Source of the DNA: Reyranella humidisoli | Lineage (GTDB): Bacteria > Pseudomonadota > Alphaproteobacteria > Reyranellales > Reyranellaceae | Length of the DNA: 64,000 nucleotides | Reading direction: 5' to 3' | Assembly: GCF_019039055.1 (NCBI RefSeq) | Contig: NZ_JAHOPB010000001.1 | Location: 496,001-560,000 of the forward strand | Shown here: piece after piece, positions 37,671-45,356 of the stretch | How the letters are laid out: every line of letters starts with the position of its first letter | Position numbering within the stretch: the stretch's first letter is position 1 | Notes under the pieces: model-generated | Told to the model about the DNA's origin: nothing | Databases searched by the model: none | What the model saw: only the letters and a program-made list of their open reading frames with translations | Translations under genes and position numbers: made by a program

Positions 37671-38417
37671 ATGACCAACATCCTGCTGATCAATCCCAAC
37701 ACGACGAAATCGATCACCGATCTCGTCCTCAGGACCGCGAAGGGCTTTGCCTCGAAGGGCACGCGCCTGCGCGCGCTCACCGGTTCGTTCGGCCCCCGCT
37801 ACATCGCCTCGCGCGCCTCCTACGCCATCGCGAGCCACGCCGCGCTCGATGCCTATGCCAACGATCGCGGAGCGAAGGATGTGGTGGTCCTCGCCTGCTT
37901 TGGCGATCCCGGCCTCGCCGCACTGAAGGAGGTCAGTCCGGTCCCGGTCGTGGGCATGGCTGATGCGTCGATCCTGCAAGCCTGCGCCATCGGCAATCGC
38001 TTCTCCATCGTCACCGGTGGCGAGCGCTGGAAGTCGATGCTCGAGGAATTCGTGGCGAGCCACGGCCTGACGTCTCGGCTGGCCTCGGTGCGCACCGTCG
38101 CGCCGACCGGTGCCGACATCGCACGTAACCCCAAAGCCGCCATGGAATTGCTAGCAAAAGGCTGCTCCGCCTGCGTTCGAGAGGATGGCGCCGACGTCGT
38201 GATCCTAGGCGGCGCGGGCCTCGCGGGCCTCGCCGCGAAGCTGAAGCCGATGGTCGATGCGCCTCTGCTCGACGGCGTCGCCTGCGCCATCTCGATGGCC
38301 GAAGGCCTCGCGCTCCAGGAGCCGGCGAAAGCCACGCATGGTGCACTTGCGAAGCCGGGCGCCGTCGACAGCATCAAGCTCTCCAAGGGACTTTCGAAGC
38401 TGCTGCAATCGCCCTAG
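37671..38417 (+). CDS. Asp/Glu racemase-superfamily protein (hydantoin racemase-like) lacking the second cysteine
   Basis: This 248-residue protein begins ILLINPNTTKSITD, the N-terminal signature of hydantoin/aspartate racemases. C76 in VVLACFGDPGL is the first catalytic cysteine. The second would fall in VVILGGAGLAGL at about 176-187, where G180/G181 replaces it, so a normal two-base racemase mechanism is not expected. It may be a decarboxylase-, isomerase- or lyase-type variant. It begins three bases after the glycosylase-like gene stop. Relation to the dihydropyrimidinase 12 kb away is speculative. Confidence 0.85.
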   Translation: MTNILLINPNTTKSITDLVLRTAKGFASKGTRLRALTGSFGPRYIASRASYAIASHAALDAYANDRGAKDVVVLACFGDPGLAALKEVSPVPVVGMADASILQACAIGNRFSIVTGGERWKSMLEEFVASHGLTSRLASVRTVAPTGADIARNPKAAMELLAKGCSACVREDGADVVILGGAGLAGLAAKLKPMVDAPLLDGVACAISMAEGLALQEPAKATHGALAKPGAVDSIKLSKGLSKLLQSP

Positions 38418-38428
38418 GGTCCGTCCCC

Positions 38429-39271
38429 ATGCGGTTGGTCAGCTTTCGCCATGCGGGCGCGAACAAATTCGGCGCGGCCGTCGAGGACGGCATCGTCGAT
38501 CTGTCGGCGCGCACGAAGGGGCGCTGGTCGAGTTTGCGCGAGGTCATCGCGGCGAACGCGCTCGACGAACTCCGCACGATGACGAAGGCAGCGTCGGCTG
38601 ATGTCGAGCTTGAAGACGTCGAACTGCTGCCGGTCATTCCCGATCCGGGGAAGATCCTCTGCGTCGGCCTCAATTATGCGAGCCATGTCGGCGAGGTCGG
38701 CCGCCAGATGCCGACCGTGCCCAGCGTCTTCTCGCGTCTCCACAACACGCTGGTGCCGCACGGCGGCGACATCGTCCGGCCGCGCGCCTCGATCGACTTC
38801 GACTACGAGGGCGAGCTCGCCATCGTGATCGGCGAGCGCTGCCGCCACGTCTCGCGCGCCAGCGCCCTCTCGGTGATCGCGGGCTACACCTGCTTCATCG
38901 ACGGCAGCGTGCGCGACTTCCAGAAACACTCCGTCTTTGCCGGCAAGAACTTCCCGGCGACCGGACCGCTCGGACCGTGGATGGTCACGTCGGACGTGAT
39001 CGCCGATCCGCAGCGACTCGAACTCACGACCCGGCTGAACGGCACCGTGGTGCAGCACGACACGACCGATCACATGATCTTCGATGTCGCCACCATCATC
39101 GAATATCTCTCGACCGTGACCTGGCTGGAGCCGGGAGACGTCATCGCGACCGGCACGCCCGACGGCGTCGGCGCCGGCCGCAAGCCGCCGCTCTGGATGA
39201 AGGGCGGCGACAGGCTGGAGGTCGAGATTTCAGGCATAGGGACCTTGGGCGTCAATGTCGTCGACGAGTAA
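38429..39271 (+). CDS. Fumarylacetoacetate hydrolase-family protein
   Basis: This 280-residue cytoplasmic enzyme has the FAH fold: ILCVGLNYASHVGEVG around 77-92, acidic metal residues in DFDYEGELAIVIG (E127/E129), FIDGSVRDFQKH and GTPDGVGAG near the C-terminus. Members cleave C-C bonds of acylpyruvates, decarboxylate oxaloacetate or hydrate enoic acids. It overlaps the following MFS gene by 17 bases and follows the racemase-like gene by 11. The pathway is not clear. Confidence 0.92.
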   Translation: MRLVSFRHAGANKFGAAVEDGIVDLSARTKGRWSSLREVIAANALDELRTMTKAASADVELEDVELLPVIPDPGKILCVGLNYASHVGEVGRQMPTVPSVFSRLHNTLVPHGGDIVRPRASIDFDYEGELAIVIGERCRHVSRASALSVIAGYTCFIDGSVRDFQKHSVFAGKNFPATGPLGPWMVTSDVIADPQRLELTTRLNGTVVQHDTTDHMIFDVATIIEYLSTVTWLEPGDVIATGTPDGVGAGRKPPLWMKGGDRLEVEISGIGTLGVNVVDE

Positions 39272-40502
39272 CTCCTTCGACCTGCCGGCGAGCGACGCCG
39301 GCACCGACAGCAAGAAGGCACGCGAATTCAAGGTGATCGCGCTGATCGCCGTGGCGCATTTCGTGAGCCACGTGCACATCATGCTGTTGCCGCCGCTGTT
39401 CGGGGAAGTCCGCGAGGCGTTCGGCGTCAGCTATGTCGAGATCGGCTTCGCGCTGACGGCTTTCAACGCCGCCTCGGCGCTGCTGCAGACGCCAGCCGGC
39501 TTCCTGGTCGACCGGGTCGGTCCGCGCGCCATGCTGACCGGCGGGTTGATCCTGGGCGGCCTCGCCGTCGCGGCCGCCGCGCTGCTGCCCGGCTACTGGT
39601 TCTTCGTCATCGCCTACGCCTTCCTCGGCCTCGCCAACACCGTCTATCACCCGGCCGACTACTCGATCCTCTCCGCCACCATCGACCACAAGCGGATCGG
39701 CAAGGCCTTCTCGATCCATACCTTCGCGGGCTATCTCGGCTCGGGCGTCACGCCGGCGCTGGCGCTCGCCTGCGCGGCAATGTGGGGCTGGCGCGGCGCC
39801 TTCCTGTTCGTCGCCGGCCTGTCGATCGCGACTGCCTTCCTGCTGATCGTGGCCGGCAGCATCCTGCCGCGCATCGTTCACAAGCCCGGCCAGGAAGCGG
39901 CCAAAGGGAGTGGCCAGAAGGTCGGCCTCGACCTGCTGCTGAGCGCGCCGATCCTGCGCAACCTGCTGTTCTTCTTCTGCCTCGCCATGGCCAATGGCGG
40001 CATCCAGACCTTCACCGTCGTCGGCATGGCCCAGATCCACGGCACGCCCTTCTCGGTCGCCAGCGTGGCGCTGTCGGGCTTCCTGCTGTGCAGCGCCGGC
40101 GGCGTGCTTCTGGGCGGCATCATCGCCGACCGCACGCCGCATCACGAGCGCGTGGCGGCCGTCGGCTTCGCCTGCACCTCGACCATGGCGATCCTGATGG
40201 CGTGGGTGAACATGCCGGGCGCCGTACTGATCGCGCTGATGTCCGTCGGCGGCCTGCTGAACGGCATCATCCAGCCGTCGCGCGACATGATGGTGCGCGC
40301 CGTCACGCCGCCGGGCTCCTTCGGCAAGGTGTTCGGCTTTGTCAGCACCGGCTTCAACCTCGGCGGCATGATCGCGCCGCTGCTCTACGGCTGGCTGATG
40401 GACCATGGCGAGCCGCGCGCCATCTTCATGATCGTCACCGGTTTCATTTTCCTGGCGCTGGTCACCGCAATGACCCGCCGCAAACCCGAGAGTATTGCCT
40501 GA
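39255..40502 (+). CDS. MFS transporter
   Basis: This 415-residue membrane protein has about 12 helices. Motifs include GFLVDRVGPRAMLTGGLILG at loop 2-3 and GFLLCSAGGVLLGGIIADRT in the second half. It is probably an importer or exporter of the compound handled by the neighbouring FAH-family and nitroreductase genes. Its start lies inside the FAH gene, and its stop shares bases with the nitroreductase start, so all three are translationally coupled. Confidence 0.9.
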   Translation: MSSTSNSFDLPASDAGTDSKKAREFKVIALIAVAHFVSHVHIMLLPPLFGEVREAFGVSYVEIGFALTAFNAASALLQTPAGFLVDRVGPRAMLTGGLILGGLAVAAAALLPGYWFFVIAYAFLGLANTVYHPADYSILSATIDHKRIGKAFSIHTFAGYLGSGVTPALALACAAMWGWRGAFLFVAGLSIATAFLLIVAGSILPRIVHKPGQEAAKGSGQKVGLDLLLSAPILRNLLFFFCLAMANGGIQTFTVVGMAQIHGTPFSVASVALSGFLLCSAGGVLLGGIIADRTPHHERVAAVGFACTSTMAILMAWVNMPGAVLIALMSVGGLLNGIIQPSRDMMVRAVTPPGSFGKVFGFVSTGFNLGGMIAPLLYGWLMDHGEPRAIFMIVTGFIFLALVTAMTRRKPESIA

Positions 40503-41341
40503 TGGATTCCCTGACGCCCGCCACGCCCGCCAAGACCGAAGCCCTCGCGCGCCGCTACGGCGCCGATGCCGTACCGGCCGCCGGCCCATGGAACGAGACG
40601 ATCGCGACCATGCTCGATCACCGTTCGGTGCGCGGCTACAAGCCCGATCCGGTGCCGGCCGGCGCACTCGAGAGCATGATCGCCGCCGCCCAGTCGGCGG
40701 CCACCAGCTCCAACATGCAATGGTGGTCGGCCGTCGCGGTCACCGATCCCGCCAAGAAGAAGATTCTCGCCGAGATCGCCGGCGGCCAGAAGCATATCGA
40801 GCAGTGCCCGCTGTTCATCGCCTGGGTTGCCGACATGTCGCGCAACCAGCGCATCTCGGACTCGATCAAGACCGAGTTCGAGACCATGCCCTGGCTCGAA
40901 ACCTTCATGGTGGCCTCGATCGACGCAGCACTTGCCGCCCAGAACGCCGTGGTCGCCGCGGAATCGATGGGCCTGCGCACCGTCTATATCGGCGCCATGC
41001 GGAACAACCCGATCAAGGTCGCCGAGCTTCTCGGCCTGCCGCCGCAGGCGGTCGTCGTCTTCGGCCTCTGCGTCGGCTACTCGACGGAGAAGGGCGAGGG
41101 CGAGGTGAAGCCGCGCCTGCCGCAGTCGGTCGTGCTCCATACCGAGCGCTACGACGCGAGCAAGGAAGAGGCCCTGCGCGCCGCCTACGACGCCGAAATG
41201 AGCAAGTTCTCGGCCCGGCACGAGTTGCAGGCCGCGACCTGGACGCAGCGGGTGCTGAACCGCCTCGGTCCGATCAAGGCGATGAACGGCCGCGAGACGT
41301 TGCGCGCCGCACTCGCCCGGATGGGCTTCGAGATCCGGTAG
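40502..41341 (+). CDS. Nitroreductase-family oxidoreductase (NfsA-like)
   Basis: This 279-residue flavoprotein has an FMN-binding start MLDHRSVRGYKPDPVP at about 35-50, then AAAQSAATSSNMQWWSAVAV and, later, AAESMGLRTVYIGAMRNNP, as in oxygen-insensitive NADPH nitroreductases. Family members reduce nitroaromatics, quinones or flavins. The start overlaps the MFS stop (TGATGG). It is the last gene of the plus-strand run. The natural substrate is unknown. Confidence 0.92.
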   Translation: MDSLTPATPAKTEALARRYGADAVPAAGPWNETIATMLDHRSVRGYKPDPVPAGALESMIAAAQSAATSSNMQWWSAVAVTDPAKKKILAEIAGGQKHIEQCPLFIAWVADMSRNQRISDSIKTEFETMPWLETFMVASIDAALAAQNAVVAAESMGLRTVYIGAMRNNPIKVAELLGLPPQAVVVFGLCVGYSTEKGEGEVKPRLPQSVVLHTERYDASKEEALRAAYDAEMSKFSARHELQAATWTQRVLNRLGPIKAMNGRETLRAALARMGFEIR

Positions 41342-41350
41342 AAGCGTCCG

Positions 41351-42001
41351 TCAGTCGAACTTGCCGGACTTCAACCGGCCGACCATCGGATTCGCAACCG
41401 GCGCCGCGACCCGGCGCAGCGTGTTCGTGTCGCGGTGGTTGAAGGCCGGCGTCTTGCCGCGCACCGCGAGGTCCGTGCGCGTCACATAGGACCAGGTATC
41501 GTCATCGTTGAAAGTGATGTCGATGCGGTAATAGTCGGTCCGGAACGCCTGCTCGAGGAAGGTGGTCGAGCAGATGCCGAAGCGGGTGTCTCCTCGTTTG
41601 GCTTCCACCGAGATCGTCTTGTCGCCGGGCTTCGCGGTGCCGCCCGCCAGCACGACCTGGCCGCGCGGAATGGCGATGGACTGCATGATGAGGCCAGTCG
41701 CCGGCTCCCAAAGCCAGTAGCCGATCTGATCGTGGAAGGTGATGGCTTCGTCGGTGTTGATGTGGATGTGATAGCGCAGCCCGTAGAGAAGCTGTGGCCC
41801 GTTGGGCTGCGGGTCGATCGGCTCCATCCGGATATGTTCCCGGAAGCCGCGCTGCTCGGGCCCTTCGGCCTTCGGCGCGATGTCCAGCCCCTTGTCGGAT
41901 TCCCATTCGCCGGCGAGACGGGCCAGCGGCCCTAGATTGGCCAGCGTGTCCGGCGAAAAATCTTCCGGCTCGGTAAAGACGTCATCGGGAATGCTCGACA
42001 T
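41351..42001 (-). CDS. Heme-binding beta-barrel (nitrobindin/FABP-like) protein
   Basis: This 216-residue protein begins MSSIPDDVFTEPEDFSPDTL, followed by LGPLARLAGEWESDKGLD, typical of nitrobindin-like proteins that bind heme in a ten-strand barrel. HDQIGYWLWEPATGLIMQS and DDDTWSYVTRTDLAV are barrel strands. No signal peptide is present. It is the third gene downstream of a YqjI-like metal-responsive regulator, on the same strand but after a gap of about 70 bases. A role in heme or nitric oxide handling is inference; binding is not shown. Confidence 0.75.
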   Translation of the reverse strand: MSSIPDDVFTEPEDFSPDTLANLGPLARLAGEWESDKGLDIAPKAEGPEQRGFREHIRMEPIDPQPNGPQLLYGLRYHIHINTDEAITFHDQIGYWLWEPATGLIMQSIAIPRGQVVLAGGTAKPGDKTISVEAKRGDTRFGICSTTFLEQAFRTDYYRIDITFNDDDTWSYVTRTDLAVRGKTPAFNHRDTNTLRRVAAPVANPMVGRLKSGKFD

Positions 42002-42070
42002 GGATCCTCGCGGGGCTGAACGCGCCGCGAATGTGCAGTCCCGAACGGAGCAGGACAAGCGCGCGGCTTG

Positions 42071-42391
42071 TCACGCGTCGCGCCAGTCGAAGGCGAGTGG
42101 CGCCTCGCGAAAGGCGAAGCGGTCGATGTGGCTGGCGACGGCGCCCTTCAGCGCCTCGAGCTGACCCGCGGCGCTCGCTTCGAGACGGCACGCCAGCGCG
42201 TCGGCCTGCGCCTCCAGCAAAAGCGTCGCATCGCCCGGCCAGTCCGCGCCGCGGGCGTTGCGCGGGAACACGACCCTGCCCTTTTCCGGCGTGAACTCGA
42301 CTTCGAGATTGTGGCTCCAGTGCTTGCAGAGCTGCTGGAGGTAGCGGCTGCCGTTGGCGGTCGGCACGCGCGCGGTACTGTGCGCGCTCAC
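42071..42391 (-). CDS. DUF2218-family protein
   Basis: This 106-residue cytoplasmic protein matches DUF2218: ARVPTANGSRYLQQLCKHWS at the N-terminus, FTPEKGRVVFP and a C-terminal ASHIDRFAFREAPLAFDW. In other bacteria this domain is often next to, or fused with, siderophore-interacting ferric reductases. Here its start overlaps the stop of the YqjI-like regulator by four bases, but no reductase gene accompanies it. A role in iron or metal handling is inferred from context. Confidence 0.85.
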   Translation of the reverse strand: MSAHSTARVPTANGSRYLQQLCKHWSHNLEVEFTPEKGRVVFPRNARGADWPGDATLLLEAQADALACRLEASAAGQLEALKGAVASHIDRFAFREAPLAFDWRDA

Positions 42392-42981
42392 AGGCGTTCG
42401 ATCCTCTGCGCGGCCTCGTCGATGATCGCGACCGCGTCATGGACCGTCTGCTTCTGTACGCCCTCGCGCCCGAGGCGATGGATCAGCACCTCGCGCAGGT
42501 TGTTCATCGCCCGGCGGACCGGCGCCGCATCGGTGCGCTCCTGCAGGCTGGCCAGTTCGGCCAGTCGTGCGAACAGCGCGTCGACCTCGGCCTTGCGCTC
42601 GAGCAGATGGATGGTGCCGTCCGGCGTGACCGTGAAGGCCTTGCGCGCGCCGTCCGACTTCACCTCGGCAACATGGCCCATCTCGTCGAGCATGGTCAGG
42701 GTCGGATAGACCATGCCGGGACTGGGCACGTAGCTGCCGCCGGTCAGTTCCTCGATCGCGCGGATGAGTTCGTAGCCGTGGCGCGGCTGGTCGGCGATCA
42801 GCTTGAGCAGGACGAGCCGCAGTTCGCCCGAATCGAAGACCCGACGGCGGCCGCGGCCGCCGCGGCCCTCGCCCGAGTCGCCGTGCCAGCCGTGACCGGG
42901 CCGGCCAAAGCCGCGCCGGCCGAAATGATGCTTGTGGCTGTCCTCGCCGCGATGATGAGGATCATGGTGAAAAGATCGCAT
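42388..42981 (-). CDS. PadR-family regulator with His-rich N-terminus (YqjI-like)
   Basis: This 197-residue transcription factor has nine histidines within the first 33 residues (for example FHHDPHHRG and HKHHFGRRG), a likely metal-binding tail as in E. coli YqjI, which responds to nickel and iron. The PadR winged helix follows: ELRLVLLKLIADQPRHGYEL, then YVPSPGMVYPTLTMLDEMGH. I chose the ATG at 42981; earlier in-frame ATGs at 43008 and 43014 would lie inside the palindromic operator at 43001-43034. It is cotranscribed with the DUF2218 gene and probably represses its own operon until metal is bound. Confidence 0.9.
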   Translation of the reverse strand: MRSFHHDPHHRGEDSHKHHFGRRGFGRPGHGWHGDSGEGRGGRGRRRVFDSGELRLVLLKLIADQPRHGYELIRAIEELTGGSYVPSPGMVYPTLTMLDEMGHVAEVKSDGARKAFTVTPDGTIHLLERKAEVDALFARLAELASLQERTDAAPVRRAMNNLREVLIHRLGREGVQKQTVHDAVAIIDEAAQRIERL

Positions 42982-43000
42982 GGAAGCTGTCTCTTTATGT

Positions 43001-43034
43001 TTGAACATATTCAAGATATATCTTGAATGTTCAA
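43001..43034. promoter_or_regulatory. Palindromic operator of the YqjI-like PadR regulator
   Basis: A perfect 20-base inverted repeat, ATTCAAGATA/TATCTTGAAT at 43009-43028, sits inside a larger pattern of alternating TTGAA and TTCAA boxes from 43001 to 43034. It is AT-rich in a GC-rich genome and lies just upstream of the regulator start. It resembles PadR operators in symmetry and position, so autoregulation is likely. Confidence 0.8.
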
Positions 43035-43042
43035 AAGCGCAA
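43015..43042 (-). promoter_or_regulatory. Candidate promoter of the padR-DUF2218 unit
   Basis: On the minus strand TTGCGC (43042-43037) is followed after 16 bases by TATATC (43020-43015), a plausible -35/-10 pair. The -10 lies in the centre of the palindrome, so repressor binding would block RNA polymerase directly. Confidence 0.45.
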
Positions 43043-43109
43043 GACGCCCGCTTCAGCGAATTTTCAGTTACCTTTTGTGACTATCTGTAGAGCAGGCGCC
43101 GTCGACCGG

Positions 43110-43409
43110 TTAGTGACGCCCGGCGCGATTGACCGGGCCTCCGCGATTCACCGCACCATCCACGCCCTCTCTCGGCGCCACGCCGGCACCGGGAGCCCCG
43201 ACGCCGACGCCAGGCGCAACGCCGACTCCGGGCGCTCCCGCCCCAACGCCCGGCGCCACGCCGACACCCGGCGCGCCGACGCCCACGCCGGCGCGCGGCG
43301 CCCAGACGCACCCGTGCGGCACGCCTTCGGCCCGGCAGTAGACCTGCGCTTCGGCCGATGTGCCGATCAACGCCAGACCAAGCGACAGACCTACGATTGT
43401 CCGAACCAT
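43110..43409 (-). CDS. Small secreted protein with Gly/Val/Ala/Pro repeats
   Basis: This 99-residue protein has a Sec signal ([21 protein letters not shown]) followed by [15 protein letters not shown] with two cysteines. Residues 38-80 repeat the pattern [17 protein letters not shown], an elastin-like low-complexity stretch. It has the layout of a small exported alphaproteobacterial protein of unknown function. The opposite strand is also open there because the repeat codons have no stops, but the signal peptide supports the minus strand. The 107-base gap upstream holds no clear promoter. Confidence 0.75.
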   Translation of the reverse strand: MVRTIVGLSLGLALIGTSAEAQVYCRAEGVPHGCVWAPRAGVGVGAPGVGVAPGVGAGAPGVGVAPGVGVGAPGAGVAPREGVDGAVNRGGPVNRAGRH

Positions 43410-43516
43410 GACTTCCTCGCCATCCCGGGATGATGCTGATCCCGCCGACAGTCCCTACCACGTCGACCGCAAGCACGCCCGGCCTGCGGGAGGCGCAGCG
43501 AAATCCCGCGATGCCC

Positions 43517-44707
43517 CTATTGCGTGACGACGTAGCTCTTGGGCGGGTGCCGGCGCATCGCCGCTTCGTTCGGCTCGACGCCCCAGCCCGGCCCCTTCGG
43601 CAGGATATAGTCGCCATTCTCGAAGACCGGTGGGTTGTCGACGATCTCGTCGCGCCACGGTACGCCGTCGATGTCGATCTCCATAATCCGGAAGTTCGGC
43701 ACGGCGGCGCAGAAATGCGCCGAGATGGCGCTGGCGAGATGGCCGTAGAAATTGTGCGGCGCCACGTTGACCTCGTAGACGTCGGCCAGCGACGCGATCT
43801 TCAGTGACTCGGCGAAGCCGTTCCAGATCACGTCGACGATGGCGGTGTCGAAGGCATAGGCCTCGAGGTAGGGGCGGAAGTCGCGGCGCTCCAGCAGGGT
43901 CTCGCCGGAGGCGATGGGGCACGGTGCGTGTTCGCGAATCATCGCGATCGACCTGGGGTCGTGGATGTCGAGCTCGAGCCAGGTGAGGCCAGTAGGCCCG
44001 ACGGCGTCGGCGATGCGCTTGAAGCCCTCGGTACGGAAATGGAAGTTGGTGTCGAGCATGATGCCGACATCGGGCCCGACGCCGGCGCGGAACGCCTCGA
44101 CGGTCTTTGCGGCACTGCGCGCGATGAAGGCGTCCCAGTTGCGCTCGGGGAAGCCCTTGCCGACGACGAAGCCGGGACGATAGGCGCGCAGCTTGCCGTC
44201 GACTTCCATGGCGATGTTGGTCTTGCAAGCGGTGAAGCCCTTCTTGCGCACCTCCTCGCCGGTCCGCATGAAATCGTCGTAGGAACGCACCGCCGGTGTT
44301 CCGCAGAGGTCGGGATTGCGCATCCGGTAGGAGCCGCAATGCGACCAGTAGACGGGGATGCGATCGCGCAGCTTGCCGCCGAACAGCTGATAGACCGGCA
44401 CGCCCAGCGCCTTGCCCTTGATGTCGAGCAGCGCGTTCTCGATGGCGGCGATCGCCTGCCGCACCACGCCGCCGCGCGACTGCGTCGACTTGGTCGCGAG
44501 CACGGCGTTCACCAGCTCGATGTCCATCGGGTCCATGCCGACCACACTCGGCATCAGCGCCTCGATGACGCCCGAGAGGCCCGGGCTGCCGAAGCTCTCA
44601 TTGTACTCCGACCAGCCGACCGGACCGGTGTCGGTCACGAGCTTGAGGAACGAGAAGAGACGCCAGCCGGCGTCGCACCGGAAAATCTCGTAGCTCTTGA
44701 TCTTCAT
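43517..44707 (-). CDS. Mandelate racemase/enolase-superfamily dehydratase (sugar-acid type)
   Basis: This 396-residue enzyme has the enolase-superfamily barrel: metal ligands in GIMLDTNFHFR (D), TWLELDIHDP (E) and IASGETLLERRDF (E), plus the catalytic histidine in NVAPHNFYGHLAS. The N-terminal capping domain begins MKIKSYEIFRCDAGWRLFSF. Context with dgoA- and dgoK-like genes points to galactonate or another aldonate dehydratase, forming the 2-keto-3-deoxy acid. It is 22 bases downstream of the aldolase gene. Exact sugar acid specificity is not readable. Confidence 0.85.
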   Translation of the reverse strand: MKIKSYEIFRCDAGWRLFSFLKLVTDTGPVGWSEYNESFGSPGLSGVIEALMPSVVGMDPMDIELVNAVLATKSTQSRGGVVRQAIAAIENALLDIKGKALGVPVYQLFGGKLRDRIPVYWSHCGSYRMRNPDLCGTPAVRSYDDFMRTGEEVRKKGFTACKTNIAMEVDGKLRAYRPGFVVGKGFPERNWDAFIARSAAKTVEAFRAGVGPDVGIMLDTNFHFRTEGFKRIADAVGPTGLTWLELDIHDPRSIAMIREHAPCPIASGETLLERRDFRPYLEAYAFDTAIVDVIWNGFAESLKIASLADVYEVNVAPHNFYGHLASAISAHFCAAVPNFRIMEIDIDGVPWRDEIVDNPPVFENGDYILPKGPGWGVEPNEAAMRRHPPKSYVVTQ

Positions 44708-44729
44708 GTTTCCTCTCCCGCGTTTTCTT

Positions 44730-45356
44730 CTATTTGCGCCAGGCGCCCACGATGGAAGCCGCCTTGACGCGGACCGTGGCCGCGTCGTCGCCCGGCTTGT
44801 AGAGCGAGGAGCCGAGGCCGAAGCCTGCGGCGCCGGCCGAGCGCCAGGCATCCATATTGTCCGCGCCGATGCCGCCGACCGGGATCAGCGGCGTGCCCTT
44901 GGGCAGCACCGCCAGCAGGGCTTTCACCACAGCAGGCGAGGCGATCTCGGCGGGAAACAGTTTCAGCCCGTGCGCGCCGGCCTTGAGGGAGGCGAAGGCT
45001 TCCGTCGGCGTCAGGATGCCGGGCAGGCTCGTCATGCCGAGTCGCACCGTCTCCTCGACGACCTCGCGATCGAAGTTCGGCGCGACGACCAGCTCGCCGC
45101 CGGCCGACGCGACGTCGCGCGCCTCGGCGGCCGTCAGCACCGTGCCGGCGCCGATCACGGCGTCGGGGAAGCGCTTGCGCAGGGCCGCGATGCTGTCCAG
45201 CGGCCGTGGCGAGTTGAGCGGCACTTCGATCAGGCGAAAGCCCGCCTCGACCAGAACGTCACCGATCGCCGGCGCCTCCTCGGGTTTCAGCCCGCGCAGG
45301 ATGGCGACGAGCGGCAGCTCGCCCATCGCGGCCTTGAATCGTTCGACGCTCGTCAT
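44730..45356 (-). CDS. dgoA: 2-dehydro-3-deoxy-6-phosphogalactonate aldolase
   Basis: This 208-residue class I aldolase splits KDPGal into pyruvate and glyceraldehyde 3-phosphate. LVAILRGLKPEEAPAIGDVL and FRLIEVPLNSPRPLDSI are typical of DgoA. GAGTVLTAAEA follows, and the Schiff-base lysine is in HGLKLFPAEI. The product of the kinase gene, whose stop overlaps this start (ATGA), is its substrate. KDPG aldolase is the closest alternative; kinase context favours the galactonate type. Confidence 0.92.
   Translation of the reverse strand: MTSVERFKAAMGELPLVAILRGLKPEEAPAIGDVLVEAGFRLIEVPLNSPRPLDSIAALRKRFPDAVIGAGTVLTAAEARDVASAGGELVVAPNFDREVVEETVRLGMTSLPGILTPTEAFASLKAGAHGLKLFPAEIASPAVVKALLAVLPKGTPLIPVGGIGADNMDAWRSAGAAGFGLGSSLYKPGDDAATVRVKAASIVGAWRK

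Noticed and set aside
43170-43300. Short tandem repeats as a possible regulatory array
   Set aside because: They are explained by the Gly/Val/Ala/Pro repeat of the small secreted protein.
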